A stretch of 64,000 bases of DNA from Nemertoderma westbladi (GCA_032718475.1 JAUCBJ010001973.1:28725-92724), one strand, 5' to 3'; shown: positions 1 to 11,359, counted from the first letter of the stretch. The notes: a model not told the origin generated them from the letters alone. Numbers and translations are program-made.

Positions 1-1
1 G

Positions 2-1045
2 GCTAACGACGATACAACCCTCCACCATCTCAATTACCCGGCGGGTGGGTCACTGTTTGAGAATTGTTCGTTGTACCTAAATGAAAAGCTAGTTGAAACC
101 TCGAATGGGTTCTACGCCTATAAGTCTACGTTTCAGACATTACTGTTGACAGATGCTAACGAAAAACGCGGTATTTTAAGAGCTGGTGGTTATGAGGATA
201 CAGATAATAATCTAGGCGGGGTACCTGTCGCTACTGGGAATGACGCTCGTGGGAATTATGTTAAATTCGTTGTGGCTCCAATTTTTTTAGACCTAACAAG
301 TCAGGACAAATTACTGCCGCCAGGAATTAACATTCGACTTTGTATAGACCAAGTATCGAATAATTTTTTTTTGAAGGTTGAACCCCCCGCAGGATTGGCA
401 AACCCAAGAGTTAAAATCATGAATATTAATTTAAAAATAAAACGCCACAGGATTGATGCCCAGGTTATGCGCGCGCATTTGTTGGGGTCACAAAAAAATG
501 ACTTTATTTATAACTTGTTAAAACAAGAAGTGAAAACCTTCACTATTGGTGGCGGACAGTCCAGTTATACAGAATCGAACATAATCCAAGGGAAATTACC
601 TAAGTATATTTTGATTGGAATGCTTACCAACGCCAGCTTCAACGGGGAATTAAGCAGTAATCCGCTACATTTTAACCATTTCGGTTTAAATTATGCCGAA
701 CTAAACATCGACTCCCGTATTATACACCGGTATCCATATTGCCCTAACTTTCCGGAAAACAATTTTATGTTGGAATTCGAAAGTTTAATGAACGTGTTCA
801 AGAGCTTGAGCGGCGTATTTTGCTCGCTAACACCAGAACGGTTTCGTACCCAATTTCCTTTGATAGTATTTGATCTTACTGCGGGGGGCAATCAAAGCCA
901 TGAGATTCAACCTAGTATACATACAAGCGGGCATTTGATTCTGAAATTTAGTAATGCACTAGTTAACACTATTAACGTTATATTAATGGCAAGCTATGAT
1001 GCTCTTCTATCTATTTCGGAAGCCAAGGAAATAATAACCGAATAA
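2..1045 (+). CDS. Polinton capsid-type protein (F54H12.2-like), 5'-truncated by the window edge
   Basis: The frame is open from base 2 to a TAA at 1043-1045, about 347 residues, with no stop or frameshift. The true start lies left of the window; the first ATG-like codon is only a TTG. The N-terminal part (YLNEKLVETSNGFYAYKS near the start) resembles the family annotated in many invertebrates as F54H12.2-like, which is found in Polinton/Maverick elements and is thought to be a virion structural protein. I cannot decide between the major and the minor capsid protein. It is followed by the protease gene on the same strand, the expected morphogenesis neighbourhood. The intact frame suggests a relatively young or selected copy. 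The family assignment rests on recognition, not on a search. Confidence 0.5.
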   Translation, partial: ANDDTTLHHLNYPAGGSLFENCSLYLNEKLVETSNGFYAYKSTFQTLLLTDANEKRGILRAGGYEDTDNNLGGVPVATGNDARGNYVKFVVAPIFLDLTSQDKLLPPGINIRLCIDQVSNNFFLKVEPPAGLANPRVKIMNINLKIKRHRIDAQVMRAHLLGSQKNDFIYNLLKQEVKTFTIGGGQSSYTESNIIQGKLPKYILIGMLTNASFNGELSSNPLHFNHFGLNYAELNIDSRIIHRYPYCPNFPENNFMLEFESLMNVFKSLSGVFCSLTPERFRTQFPLIVFDLTAGGNQSHEIQPSIHTSGHLILKFSNALVNTINVILMASYDALLSISEAKEIITE

Positions 1046-1125
1046 ATAAAGATCTCGCATAGTACAAAGTAAGCGGAATTAGAAAAATTCTCTTAAACTT
1101 TTAATGATACGCGCACGCTAAGACG

Positions 1126-1563
1126 TTGGACTCTATACAATTAACAAAATTCCCGGTGGGGCCTGAATACATTGGTGTTTACGCAATCGACCAATTACAC
1201 CTAATATACGCAAAAAAAAATAAGCATAAACAAAATTATTCATTTATTATTAATAATCAACATATAGGCCTACCGGGGCAACACTGGTCTTGCGTACGCG
1301 TGGTTAACAGAATTGCTTATTATTTAGATTCGTTTGATAAAGCCCCACTGCCGAAAATATCATATTGGTTGCATAAATATACCCAAAGGCATACTTGGAA
1401 TTGTAAAATATTTCAAGCACCACATTCGACTCAGTGTGGTCTATTTTGTCTGTATTATTTAACCGAGGTGTCGAAAAATCCTGGAGCAATGAATATATTC
1501 AGCTCTAATTTGCGGTACAATGATTTATTGTTATTACTGTGGACACTTTCATTAATAAAATAA
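1126..1563 (+). CDS. Adenain-like (C5 family) cysteine protease of a Polinton
   Basis: An open frame of about 145 residues ends with TAA at 1561-1563. Motifs fit the adenovirus-type maturation protease: H53-W54 in GQHWSCV, an acidic residue in YYLDSFD (D68 or D71), Q97 and C104 in FQAPHSTQCGLFC. The Q-to-C spacing of seven matches that of the adenain active site. In Polintons this enzyme processes capsid and core precursors. It is shorter than usual (adenains are near 200 aa). No ATG lies in frame upstream before a TGA at 1105-1107, so the N-terminus is either truncated, spliced, or started at a non-ATG codon such as the TTG at 1126. The catalytic set is complete as far as I can see. Confidence 0.75.
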   Translation: MDSIQLTKFPVGPEYIGVYAIDQLHLIYAKKNKHKQNYSFIINNQHIGLPGQHWSCVRVVNRIAYYLDSFDKAPLPKISYWLHKYTQRHTWNCKIFQAPHSTQCGLFCLYYLTEVSKNPGAMNIFSSNLRYNDLLLLLWTLSLIK

Positions 1564-2236
1564 TTTATTTATTTCGGTTATGGGTATATTCAATTGCGGT
1601 GTGTGAAAATATTATTAGCATTAATATTAATAATAATTATTTATTTCGTGGGTATATAGTAATAACAATATTTTTAATAAATATATGGGACGTGGTAAGT
1701 GACGTGGGTGGGGTCTTCGCGCGGCACTATTCGTTTTTTAATTTTTTTAATTTTCATCGTCAATCACTGAAACCTTGTGAGGTGAAGTCTTTAGCGCGTG
1801 GGCGCCTGTAAAACCGGTATAATCGGACATAGCCATATTGGGGCCCAACTCTTTCCATTATATACCAAGCATCTGCCTCCCAACCTATGTGGTTAACACA
1901 AAGGCCAGAATCTCTATCCATGCTACGCACATTAGACAATAATTAAACGCTCTAATGACAATCAAAGGTCTGTGTTCAATTTACTCGCATATGTGACCGG
2001 TTTCACAAAAGAACAAATAAGCCATATACGAAGCATAGATAATTAGCCTTACCAAATTAGCTGTTAAATTATAAACTATCTAAATAAACTAAAACTCAAT
2101 GTGCTTTTTATATTTAGTAGTTTGATAATTAATTCAATAGTTTTATATTAAGTTAGATTTCTTTGTGTTAGATTGTTTGTAAAACTTATATTTTGTAAGT
2201 CAATAATTAAATAAACAACTAAAACATATCGACATA
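1564..2236. other. AT-rich non-coding spacer
   Basis: AT-rich stretch with only short chance frames. No recognisable gene, repeat or Polinton terminus was found between the protease stop and the next ORF. Confidence 0.5.
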
Positions 2237-2641
2237 ATGGCTGCAGGCGGTGATAAATCAACCTCGGAGATTGCCGCAACTTTATTGCGGGTGAGACGAG
2301 ACGAGAATCCAGAAGCAGAAGACCCCATCCAACAAGTACCTGTTTCCAGCAGGGTGCCCCAAACTTTCGGCAAGGGGACTCGCGGGGGTACCATTGAACC
2401 CCTTAGAAGGCCTAATACACCAATGGCAACGGCGTATAGGCCTATCAATTTTTATCTGGCGATTGGTAGGCCTCTTAGGCCTATTGCCATGGTATTTCCG
2501 AATAGGCGGCCCCGAGGGCGAGGTCGTGGTTTATCGCCGTGGTTCCCCCCGGATCCGCCGCAAGAAGGGGTACTCCCTGCGGAGCCTGGGAGAATTGTTG
2601 GTGGGGGAGTCCGCCCGACTTGCGCCTGCCCCCAAGAGTGA
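2237..2641 (+). CDS. Hypothetical basic, Pro/Arg/Gly-rich small protein
   Basis: An ATG-initiated frame of 134 codons ends in TGA. The product is low-complexity: an acidic N-terminal third, then RP-rich spacing and a basic RRPRGRGRG block near residue 92-100. The AGGCCT hexamer recurs about five times between 2405 and 2485, which produces the repeated RP dipeptides. A good splice-donor-like GTAAGT lies at about 2682, just beyond the stop, so the real product could differ by splicing. It lies downstream of the Polinton genes on the same strand and could be a core-type protein, but this is a guess; no family is recognised and it may not be a gene. Confidence 0.3.
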   Translation: MAAGGDKSTSEIAATLLRVRRDENPEAEDPIQQVPVSSRVPQTFGKGTRGGTIEPLRRPNTPMATAYRPINFYLAIGRPLRPIAMVFPNRRPRGRGRGLSPWFPPDPPQEGVLPAEPGRIVGGGVRPTCACPQE

Positions 2642-2689
2642 TAGGGCAAATGAGAACGCAGCCTCCCACCCAACATTAATGTAAGTAAT

Positions 2690-3520
2690 AATTTAATTTC
2701 AACAATTAATATAATAACAATAAATAATTACCAAAATTCAACAATAGTACCCACACGCTAAAGGCTTTGCTCACTCCGTGCTGCGCAGGTACCCATATTC
2801 TTAGGCTTCGTTCGATACATGGCTCATCCTATTTTTTCATCAAATCACTGTATAACCGAGTTATTAGCAATTAAAATTTATGTTGGTGCCGGACGGCGAT
2901 AAGACAACTCACTGATAGCGCCTATATGCTTTCACACACTTCATGGCTCACCCCCTCCGCATATAAGTAGAATAATCATAATAAAATAATATTATAAATA
3001 CTATAAGTTTATACTCACTTCGCGGCTCGCCCCACAACTAGTGGCTTAGCAATAACTATAGAATTGTAATATTGGTGGCTGCCGTTAGTTGAATACAATA
3101 ACCTTACTTCGATGCTATCACTCACTTCATGGCTCGCCCCATAGGTAGAATAATCAAATTAAAATAATATTATAATTATAAATACTATAACCTTAACAAA
3201 TATGCTAAGGCTTCACTCGCTTCATGGCTCGCCCCATTTTTTCATCAAATCACAAAATAAACAACTTATTGCTTGGCAATAACTGTAGAATTGCAATATT
3301 GGTAGCCACCGTTAGTCTGTGTTTATTTACCTTTTTTAGTTGTTGCGTCATAACCTTACTTCGATGCTATCACTCACTTCATGGCTCGCCCCATAGGTAG
3401 AATAATCAAATTAAAATAGTATTATAAATACTATAACTTTAACCCATATGCTAAGGCTTCATGGCTCGCCCCATTTTTTCATCAAATCACGAAATCATGT
3501 TAAAGACTATATAACAAACG
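2690..3520. repeat. Degenerate tandem repeat, unit ~250 bp
   Basis: The block containing CACTTCATGGCTCGCCCCAT, followed by a TAGAATAATCAAATTAAAAT tract, recurs at about 3121 and 3371 (period 250 bp). Partial, more diverged copies lie at about 2818, 2940 and 3010. A second block with ATTTTTTCATCAAATCAC recurs at about 2830, 3236 and 3474. This is about three imperfect copies of a satellite-like unit with no coding content. Confidence 0.75.
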
Positions 3521-4225
3521 TCTGCAACCCATTTACTATATTGGGTTTTACCTATTGCGGTTCAAGGTCAAACGCCAACCGGTAGACACGAATTAATTAA
3601 ATTACTTCCGTCTGCGGACTGGCCTTATACCACATATGTCACATATACACAGTGGTGACATGTTACATATGCACAATGGTAACCATAGTAAGTGGGCGGG
3701 GTGACACAATGGTAATCATAGTAAGTAGGCGGTGCAAGAGCCGTTCGGGAAATTCTTTAACATGGTAGACTATGGCAGACAATGTTTTATTTAAATTGTT
3801 TATCATACTACTCGCAGGTCACATCCTAGGTAGGTCAAGAGTTCGAATTTGGGTCAGTAAAATTTGTATTAAATTAGATAAGCCAATGAAGTGCGTACAA
3901 CACATGGACAGATTAGTTGGGCCAATCGTAGGATGTTTGATAATTTATTGGTCCAATGTGCGCTCATAGAATGTGGTAGAATGTTCTAGTGGATTCCACG
4001 CTTAGGATTTCCTATATAAGGCGCCGTTTGCTCTTTGGTTATCACTCAACACTCTTATCACTGGACTTGTCTTGTCTTGTGTCTTTATAACTTTGTCATT
4101 AGTTAATTTGTGAAAGTTTAGTCTAATTCGATAAATCTTTTGTCGTTAAAATATACTGCAAACTCAGAACATGTAGCTTTTAGTGTATCTACCTTAAACA
4201 GCCAAACGCTTCGGGGAATGGCTGC
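3521..4225 (+). promoter_or_regulatory. Unassigned region with a candidate RNA polymerase II core promoter near 4012-4045
   Basis: CTATATAAGG (4012-4021) is a good TATA box, and ATCACTC about 30 bp downstream resembles an initiator. Upstream, a short direct repeat (ACACAATGGTAA, then CATAGTAAGT and GGCGG) occurs twice between 3670 and 3735. No clear ORF follows, so this could be an LTR or element promoter whose transcript I cannot identify. The rest of the interval shows nothing recognisable. Confidence 0.3.
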
Positions 4226-5476
4226 CTAAACCTTTAGGCCATAGCAACACAAGGGGAAGGGATGTCCATGACGCATAAAGGTGCCCACACCATCTTTACC
4301 CACGCCCATTTGGAAGCATGCCCTATTGTCTGAACATGCCCACATCAGAGGAGGTAAGACTTTGTTTGACGCCTTTGCCCGCCGTAAGTTGCTTAGATCA
4401 TGGTGAAGCGTGACCCCATCCTGGGACACTGTAAAATTTAGGACCAAATATCTCAGATTCAGACAGGAAAAACCCGGGTCAACCTGTATCTCATACAGGT
4501 GCGAGCTGCTGCTGTTTGTCAGTACGCGCAAGTACACTTAGGTGCAAATAGCACGCTCTATAATTTGGTGTTTGGTGATTTGCCGTACTTGTGGTACAGT
4601 ACCGGTTAGGTCTGTTAGGCCTTGCAGTTTAACTGACCTGTCTGAGTCCAAAGTATTTGATCAGGCAAGAGGCAGCTTTCTGCTACCGGCATGCATTTTG
4701 GCTGAGGGAGGTTTACTAACAATCTACCGCGCCCTTGCCACATACTGATAGGTATTTATTGCAGCCCACCGCAGTAACAAAATTCTAAAATCAAATTACA
4801 TACCAGATCAGCTAGACGTATGGTAGTAAATTAACACCCTATTTCCTTATCTCAAGATCAGAATCTGGTATCAGTGCCGATCACGGGCGTAGTTACTAAC
4901 ACCGTAATTGCATGGCTGAGTTGTGAACAAAGGAGGAGAGAGCCCTTTTGACGTCAGTTTGTAAGTATTGCGCCTAAGCGTGCGACTAGCTTATTCGAGT
5001 AGCTAGCGCCTGGTATTGTTATTTTGTTAAAATCACCAAAACCTAGTATAACAGTGATACCCCAAAATTGTTTTATCGTAACACACACACACAAACGCGT
5101 CTTGAGATCTACTGATTTACAGATAGGTTATTATTATTTGTAGAGATATTTGGTATTTGTTTTACTCAGGCACCCTTTTGATTGCCTTTTCCTGTTGGCA
5201 GTATTGTTTCTTACGCTAGTATTGTTGAATCGCTAGCTCGTATTATACCCTTATAAATCACACTGCGGCAAGTTTACAGTATTTTAGGTCCATTAGCGAT
5301 AGTTAGGATTCGCTACGCGGGGATTGTTTTCCCATGAGTTTAGTCTGTATCTGTAGACTGTACATCTGCCTCACTAGTTAGAGGCTGGGCATCCTGTTTG
5401 TCTAGTTAGCCCGGGCAATTGATTCGCCCAAGTATTAGAAGAGACATCAGGCTCTGTTCCTCGCCAGTAGTAGTTT
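4226..5476. other. No recognisable gene
   Basis: A minus-strand frame of 103 codons (4226-4537) has no family resemblance I can name and is probably fortuitous. The rest is unique-looking AT-rich sequence, with a TGACGTCA palindrome near 4950 and a short CA microsatellite near 5080. Confidence 0.4.
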
Positions 5477-5764
5477 GTGTACTTGGTATCTGTTTATTTA
5501 GACACCCTTAAACATTAAACATAACAACATACATACTTAAACATTACAAACAAAAGCACTACTGTTCCAGATAACTTACTAAGTTAGGAGATTTGCGATT
5601 TTGTGACCTCCTGCTGTAATGTGTACTTGGTATCTGTTTATTTAGACACCCTTAAACATTAAACATAACAACATACATACCTAAACATTACAAACAAAAC
5701 CACTACTGTTCCAGATAACTTACTAAGTGAGGAGATTTGCGATTTTGTGACCTCCTGCTGTAAT
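5477..5764. repeat. Tandem duplication, 2 x 144 bp
   Basis: The unit beginning GTGTACTTGGTATCTG at 5477 is repeated from 5621 with only a few differences (for example AAGTTAGG against AAGTGAGG). Both copies end with GACCTCCTGCTGTAAT. It is a recent, non-coding duplication. Confidence 0.9.
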
Positions 5765-6137
5765 GATCGGATCAGGCCCTTGTAAGAATGGCACAGACAT
5801 TAAGTCTTCTTCTGTGTGTTGCCCATTAATCACTCTTTGTAGCTTTACCATGTCACCACCGAATGATTCAATTAGAAAACTCAATCTGTGAAATATAGAT
5901 AATAATAGATAATTTAGAAGTAGTTCCTAAGCTGATTTCTTATGGTTGGAATATTTGCAGTAACATAGTTAGATGGTGACTGGGAACATTCGAACATTTC
6001 AACCTGGGGTCTTCTCGCCACATGACTTTTCGTCCATGTACTGCCCACCCCGGACTTTACGTCCCACACTATTCATCCCTAAACATTTAGTCCCAAAAGG
6101 CTTTTGTCTCTGACTTTTCCCTCCAGACTATTTGTCT
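5765..6137. other. Non-coding; cluster of short ACTTT-GTCC-like motifs at 6015-6130
   Basis: No gene seen. From about 6015 the sequence repeats loosely related words (GACTTTTCGTCC, GACTTTACGTCCC, ATTTAGTCCC, GACTATTTGTC). An inverted relative (GACTAAAAGTC) lies near 9610. This looks like the end of a degenerate MITE. Confidence 0.35.
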
Positions 6138-6402
6138 GTAAAAAAGCACCCCCCCCCCCCCCCCCCCCAACCCCCACTATGGATTACATTAGCAATGCGG
6201 AGGTCCGGCCACTAGAGGCCAGTGGAATTACCGGACACAATCGGCCTCACAGGCGTCAGTTAACTCCTGACCGGCTGCCTGTCTCACCCCCTACTGGAGA
6301 GAGAGCAGCCAACAATTATTTGAGTCCCTTTCCTGTTGACCTTTCTGGCCCAAACCCTGGGTCACCAAGGAGGCCAGATTGTGATGGGGAGAGGGATTCT
6401 GT
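6138..6402 (+). pseudogene. LINE-A (RTE-like) 5' fragment: start of ORF2
   Basis: The stretch from AAAAAAGCACCCC through the ATG of the LINE-A reading frame to GAGAGGGATTCTG is nearly identical to the same part of LINE-A copy 2 (45550-45800, opposite strand). It encodes the Pro/Arg-rich segment before the endonuclease. The C tract before the ATG has grown to about 22 bases, against 6 in copy 2. Homology stops abruptly at 6402. Having only the 5' end is the reverse of ordinary 5'-truncated LINE insertions, so a deletion or rearrangement removed the 3' part. Confidence 0.85.
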
Positions 6403-6949
6403 GTTTCGAGCGGGCCTGGAAGCATACAGAATTTTGTGAAAGCAAGAACTATATATATTGCGAGTTCAAAAATTATCAATTGCTGCGAATTGGTCACCAC
6501 AAGAACTACAATTGGTAGTTGCAGTTCTCGTTAAGAAGCTTTTAATGTATAGCTAGTATTTTATTCAATACTTGTAACTCCCCTTCCAAATTATTTATTT
6601 TATTTGTTGTAAGTCACTTTTTTTGTCAAAGTCGTTAACAAGTTTGACTATTGTATTATTATTATTTTATTGACTTATTAAAATTTCAAATTATTAAATA
6701 GCACCAGGTTGTAACATAACAAACACATCACCACATAGTATAACAACACATTAACACAACAGTATAAGTATAGACTAAATATAATAACGTTTAGGGTGGA
6801 AGGGGTTAAGTAAAATAATAAGTCCTGCTAGCACAAATCAGTATTATCATTATAGATCATGTATTATTACATACTATTTTAAATTTAAATATCTAAGTAA
6901 ACTAAATAAGTAAATATATAACTAACTAATTTAGATTTAGATTTAGAAC
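6403..6949. other. AT-rich non-coding stretch
   Basis: About 70% AT sequence between the LINE-A fragment and LINE-C, with no coding frames and no obvious repeat. Confidence 0.5.
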
Positions 6950-9350
6950 GTTTTAGGCATCTAAATCATGTGTTATCTATTTCGAGCACCGCGGTTACTA
7001 TTTTTAAATGCGAGACTGCATCTTCAGTGTTTTCAAAGAATTGGGTGGGTCTTTCTTCTGTAATTTCGGAAGTAATAAACATGAATTCAGGATATGGGAG
7101 AGATCTTGGACCCCGCCTCCACATTTGCAAACATGTTGGTCACGTGGTATTAAAGTTCTATCATTCTGAGTAATGTGGCCATTATAATTATACTGATTCT
7201 GGTTTTTCACGTTTTGGGTATACGAAACTGGATTGATTGAGCTAGCTTTGGTTTTGAGTCCAAGGTCGGCTTGGTGATGTCGATTTTAGTTTTTCGAAGT
7301 GTCTTACATTTTCTGTTTTCTGCAGGTCATTTACTCCTCTAAATTAATTGATCGAATTATCATAGTATTTGATGAATTTAAGACCACTTTCTCTAGCTGG
7401 TCTAATCAACGGTTTCAGGTGGGTTTGCGTACTTGAATTTTCGATTGAATCGTTTACCCTCTTCCAAAAATTATACTGTCCGAGTTTTCACGTGAATGTC
7501 GATCGGCAAATATCCACTTTCTATACAGAGTATTTCATTAGGGCAGCTATTCCTGAGGCCGAGCAGCATTTTTATTGATTTCCGTTGGAGTAAGTTTATT
7601 TTCTCTAGTTTAGTCGCCCCCATGATTCGCATCCATACAGCAATGAGGGAGGAGTCCATACACATATCTCGAACCATTTTCTTGATCAGAACCGGAGCAG
7701 TTGCATTCTCATGTAGGAAACAATTGTATTTGATCTCGACTTGTGCGGTTTTATTCACTGCATGTCGTTTTGGGTCGTTACAGGTACAGGGAGGGCGACA
7801 GGTCGTTACTGAGAGAGCCTGAATCCGAAAATACCACCCCCAGATAAGTTATTTTGTTTTTGTAGTTTAATTTCATTAAGTCTAGTTGTATGAATGTCTG
7901 GTGTCATTTCTTTGAGTGTTTATCAGCATACAAATAGTTTTTTCTGCATTGACTCTGAGCCTGAATATCTTGAATATACTCCAGCGCATAATTGCATTTG
8001 ATAATAAATTCATCCTAAGTAGTACTAATAACGCATGTATCATCTGCATGCTGTAACGCGTGAAGAGTTCCCAGAAGTTAATCAGGCACACACAACAATT
8101 TTAATTTGTTGAATAGATCATCTAAGAATGCAATAAATAGCAAAACGGACGATGGTGCACCCTGTCTAATTCCCCTGAAGATTTGTTTAAGACCCGAAAA
8201 GGTACCACCGACATGAATTATGCAGTTTGTGGTTGCATACAATGCTCTTAAAGCATTTAGCATTGTTGCACCTATTCCAAGTTTTACGAGTTTCGCAAGA
8301 AGAAGTGCTCTCGATACTTTATCAAAAGTGGTATCATTACGTGGTAGTATACCAGCACTAAAAATTATGTTAAATAAAATCATCAAATATGATACGAGAA
8401 CAGGAAAACTATGTTTAAAGTTAAAACCAGATAAATCGCAACCACCTTTGTTTGAAACCTTTTAAGCTGCCGAATATATTTTATGCTCTTGAATTGGGTC
8501 ATCCAGTATCGGTATATATACATACATCAGACCTGGATGCATCCAAATCATCAACATTTTCATCTGGCTGTAAACCATGTAACTCATCAATGTATTCCTC
8601 GAAACATTCCATATCTGGAGAATTATTTCCTGATTTATTGTTACCAAGTGATCCTTTCAAATTTATTTTTGACCAGACTCCTTTTGGTTCACCTGCTAGA
8701 GCTGTTCTCCAACAAGCTGATTCCTGTTTATGGAAATTACTGATAATATTTCCATTTAGAGCAGATTGACATTTTGTAAACGTGAGCACAGCTGCATTAG
8801 TTGTCTCATTTTCACTGGTAATGTCGGCACACACAGTTTATTATATGCTTTTTTCGCACTCTTCATGAGCATTTATGAAAACAGTTTTGTCAATGTGTTA
8901 AGTCTCTTCAGCATTACCCTGGGCCTTCCTTCGGTAATTTATGTGTCTGACAGACATTGTAGACAACTGTTCTAATGGTATCCACCAATAATGCTGGGTC
9001 GTTTTGTGTTGTAACCTAAACTTTGTTTTGCAGACAGATTTTTAGTATTTCTGGTGCTAGAGCCCCTATGGGAGCTTTCATCATTTTTGGCGCTTTAATC
9101 GAGCAGGATTTGTTTAGTTCTTGGGAGTGCGCACATAAGGTCTTCAGGCATACTATATCCTCTGTGTACAATAATGTTAGGTCGGTATATGATCTGACAG
9201 GTAGCATTTTAAGTCTGCAAAGACAAAGTCATTGATTGCGGCTCGAGAGTTTTTAGAAATTAAATCTAAATCAACTTGCGAACGTTTTCCCTTCTTAAGT
9301 AAGTGAACATACCAGGTAGCTGTTTGCCATTCATAAACATGTGGTTTAGT
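6950..9350 (-). pseudogene. LINE-C: decayed non-LTR retrotransposon, reverse transcriptase part
   Basis: Reading right to left, fragments in all three frames follow the order of a LINE ORF2. First come endonuclease/RT linker remnants (8499-8834 and 9016-9207), then an RT core piece at 8078-8386 with the block GIRQGAPSSVLLFIAFLDDL, then a segment ending in NAEKTICMLINT (7882-8000), and a C-terminal part at 7471-7758 with LLQRKSIKMLLGLRNSCPNE. The catalytic DD box region is too damaged to read. The endonuclease N-terminus is missing, as in a 5'-truncated insertion. Numerous stops and frameshifts show that it is old. It lies just downstream of channel exon 2 and on the same strand, inside what should be the next intron. 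Confidence 0.75.
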
Positions 9351-9783
9351 GGACTAAAATAACACTTTTTTTGTCAACCAAAAAAGTAATGTTGAATTAA
9401 ATTTCAAAGTAATTTCTATGACATTGATTTTTTATTCTAGCTAGTTTATACTAGCCAGAGATTTGGGATCCGAATGCGAGGCTAGCCAAATGTATGAACA
9501 GTATTTTTAACGAATTGTAAAGTGTATGTGTTTTGTTATTAATTGTGGAAGATTTTTGTTCATAAACATAATCAATGTTACGATAGATTTAGTATTTTTC
9601 CCTTCAAGACTAAAAGTCAGGGGTGAGAAGACAAATTCCGCCGAACGCAAACCCGGATAATTAATTAATACAACAACAAAATAATAAATTATTCAATATT
9701 ATTGATAAGATAAATCATTGAATAATCTATTCTAGATGTCTATTCAATTCTATTCTTGATTCAATAATCTAGCTGTTACTCAC
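9351..9783 (-). other. Start of intron 2 of the DEG/ENaC gene
   Basis: AT-rich DNA following the splice donor GTGAGT (9778-9783 on the minus strand). It contains a remnant with the GACTAAAAGTC word near 9610. No further exon was found between here and the left edge, so later exons should lie outside the window. Confidence 0.55.
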
Positions 9784-9957
9784 CTCAATACATTTCTATT
9801 ACAAATTGTTACACTTGGAAATGGTATCCCAAGATCGCCAGGCACGTTTGTCCTCACAGATGTAAGTTTCTCCTCGTTCAGATATTTCGTAATAACTTCC
9901 TTAGTTTGCACGGTGCACAGTACGATACATCCTATAAATGCCATCAGCCACAACGCT
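9784..9957 (-). CDS. DEG/ENaC sodium channel, exon 2 (TM1 and start of extracellular domain)
   Basis: A 174-nt exon on the minus strand is bounded by an acceptor TTTTAG and a donor GTGAGT. It encodes a hydrophobic helix (LWLMAFIGCIVLC), about 20 polar residues, and the block PFPSVTICNRN. That block is the signature that follows TM1 in degenerin/ENaC/ASIC channels (family form FPAVTICN). These are trimeric, amiloride-sensitive, sodium-selective channels of the plasma membrane. The exon begins in phase 2 (one base completes a codon) and ends in phase 2. Exon 1 at 52617-52972 ends with two bases of a codon, so the two join to give an arginine immediately before the helix. The exon was too short and too flanked by intron to show as a long ORF. 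The exact subfamily (ASIC, peptide-gated, pickpocket-like) cannot be told from this part. Confidence 0.85.
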
Positions 9958-11359
9958 CTAAAACAATGTGGGGATGTGAGGCTATATTTATACCCTTAAA
10001 AAATATGAATTAATAAATAAATAATAAATAAAATAATAAATTAAGAATTTCGGAATATTTACCGAATTAGGATTCAAGACTTAATAATTGTAATACTTAA
10101 TTATAAGACTTTACCTAGCAACTGGAGTCGTTTATAAGTTTACAATGCGAGGCATTTTAAAGTAAAATTTAATAGAAACGAGAACAGTAACTTATAAAGT
10201 GCTAGGTTGTGACTTAGAGTTTGTAAATTTATTATGAAATGGAAATATTGAATTAAAAAGAAGGATCATAGTCCTCATGGCAAGGGTTATTGCTCGTCTC
10301 GAATTCCTCCCCATTCCGCCATTCAGTGTGTTTGACTCGTCTGTGTGGCAAATCTTGTTCGCTCGGGCGTCCCTCATTCAAAGGTATGATGACGGTTCGT
10401 TCAAATTACTCCTCTCATCCCATCCTATCCCACCTCAAAACTCGTTTTTCTAGACGAATGTGTGGACGATTTTTTTTCAACGAATGTGTGTTGACGGATG
10501 AATGATTCCCAGTACCGCATCGGTTCAAAGATAAAGTAATGCCAATACATTTCGATTGTACTTAGTCAGTGGTTGTTTGTACCCATAGGGCCATATGTCA
10601 GTTCCCCCCTCCACCCCCTAATGTTAACTTTATACTCTGTATTGCAAAAAACACAAAAACATCAGTTGATACTCTCTGGGCCAAGGTTCAGTAATTAAAC
10701 GGCATATTTCTGCCGGGCATTTTGATCCTTGAAAGTTGAGGAGTTGAAATGGGAAAATTTGGCGTCCCGTAGAATCTGCAACACCCAGTTGATCTTCACT
10801 TGAATAGATCACAAACAGCGAGAGAAAATTATTATAGTCGCAGGCGTTTCCTAACAAGGGAACATTATAGAGGATGGCGAAATGTTAATAGCGATTTGGG
10901 AAACAATGGGTCTTTCAGTACTAGTGTGAATTATTCCTTCCCAAGCTTTTTGTTCGGTCTGATAATAAATTAGTGTGAGGGTAGTCCCGGTGGTGTACGA
11001 AAAATTTTCTAGACAACTTCAAACTATAATTATTATGTTGCAATCATCTAATGAATTATAAAAGCGGTTGTGATTATAGAAGATAGAGAGCAGTTAGCGA
11101 AATGATTTTTTTATTCTATCGGATAGAGTAGTCAGAGAGGAGTCGAGGTGTCAATTGATTAATATAATAATAACAGCAGTTGTCATGAATTCAATACAAT
11201 CAATCGCGCACAAGAAGTGATAAGACAAAGTCGTTGTTATTTTTGTAATAAATAAAACAAGTTGAGAAGTTTCAATGTAAACCGCGATTAACAATTTACA
11301 CTGTTCAATGTAAACCACGATATTAATTAAATACAACAATTATATTATTATTATAACAG
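9958..11359 (-). other. Intron 1 of the DEG/ENaC gene, 3' part; no other gene seen
   Basis: AT-rich intron sequence, with a TAAATAAATAA run near 10010-10045 and a minus-strand frame at 10630-10857 that matches nothing I recognise. Intron 1 as a whole runs 9958-52616 and contains all the elements listed between these points. Confidence 0.6.

Larger units (their letters stand above)
1..1563 (+). mobile_element. Polinton/Maverick-like element, right-hand fragment
   Basis: Two adjacent plus-strand genes, a capsid-type protein followed 80 bp later by an adenain-like cysteine protease, form a combination typical of Polinton/Maverick (adintovirus-like) elements. The element runs off the left edge. 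I saw no terminal inverted repeat or target duplication, so the right boundary is not fixed; the basic ORF at 2237 could still belong to it. No polymerase, integrase or ATPase gene is visible here. Confidence 0.6.

Noticed and set aside
4226-4537. 103-codon minus-strand ORF, considered as a further DEG/ENaC exon
   Set aside because: No extracellular-domain cysteine pattern and no suitable splice sites recognised.
4940-4965. TGACGTCA palindrome as a CRE enhancer
   Set aside because: A single 8-bp match is expected by chance, and no gene start is nearby.
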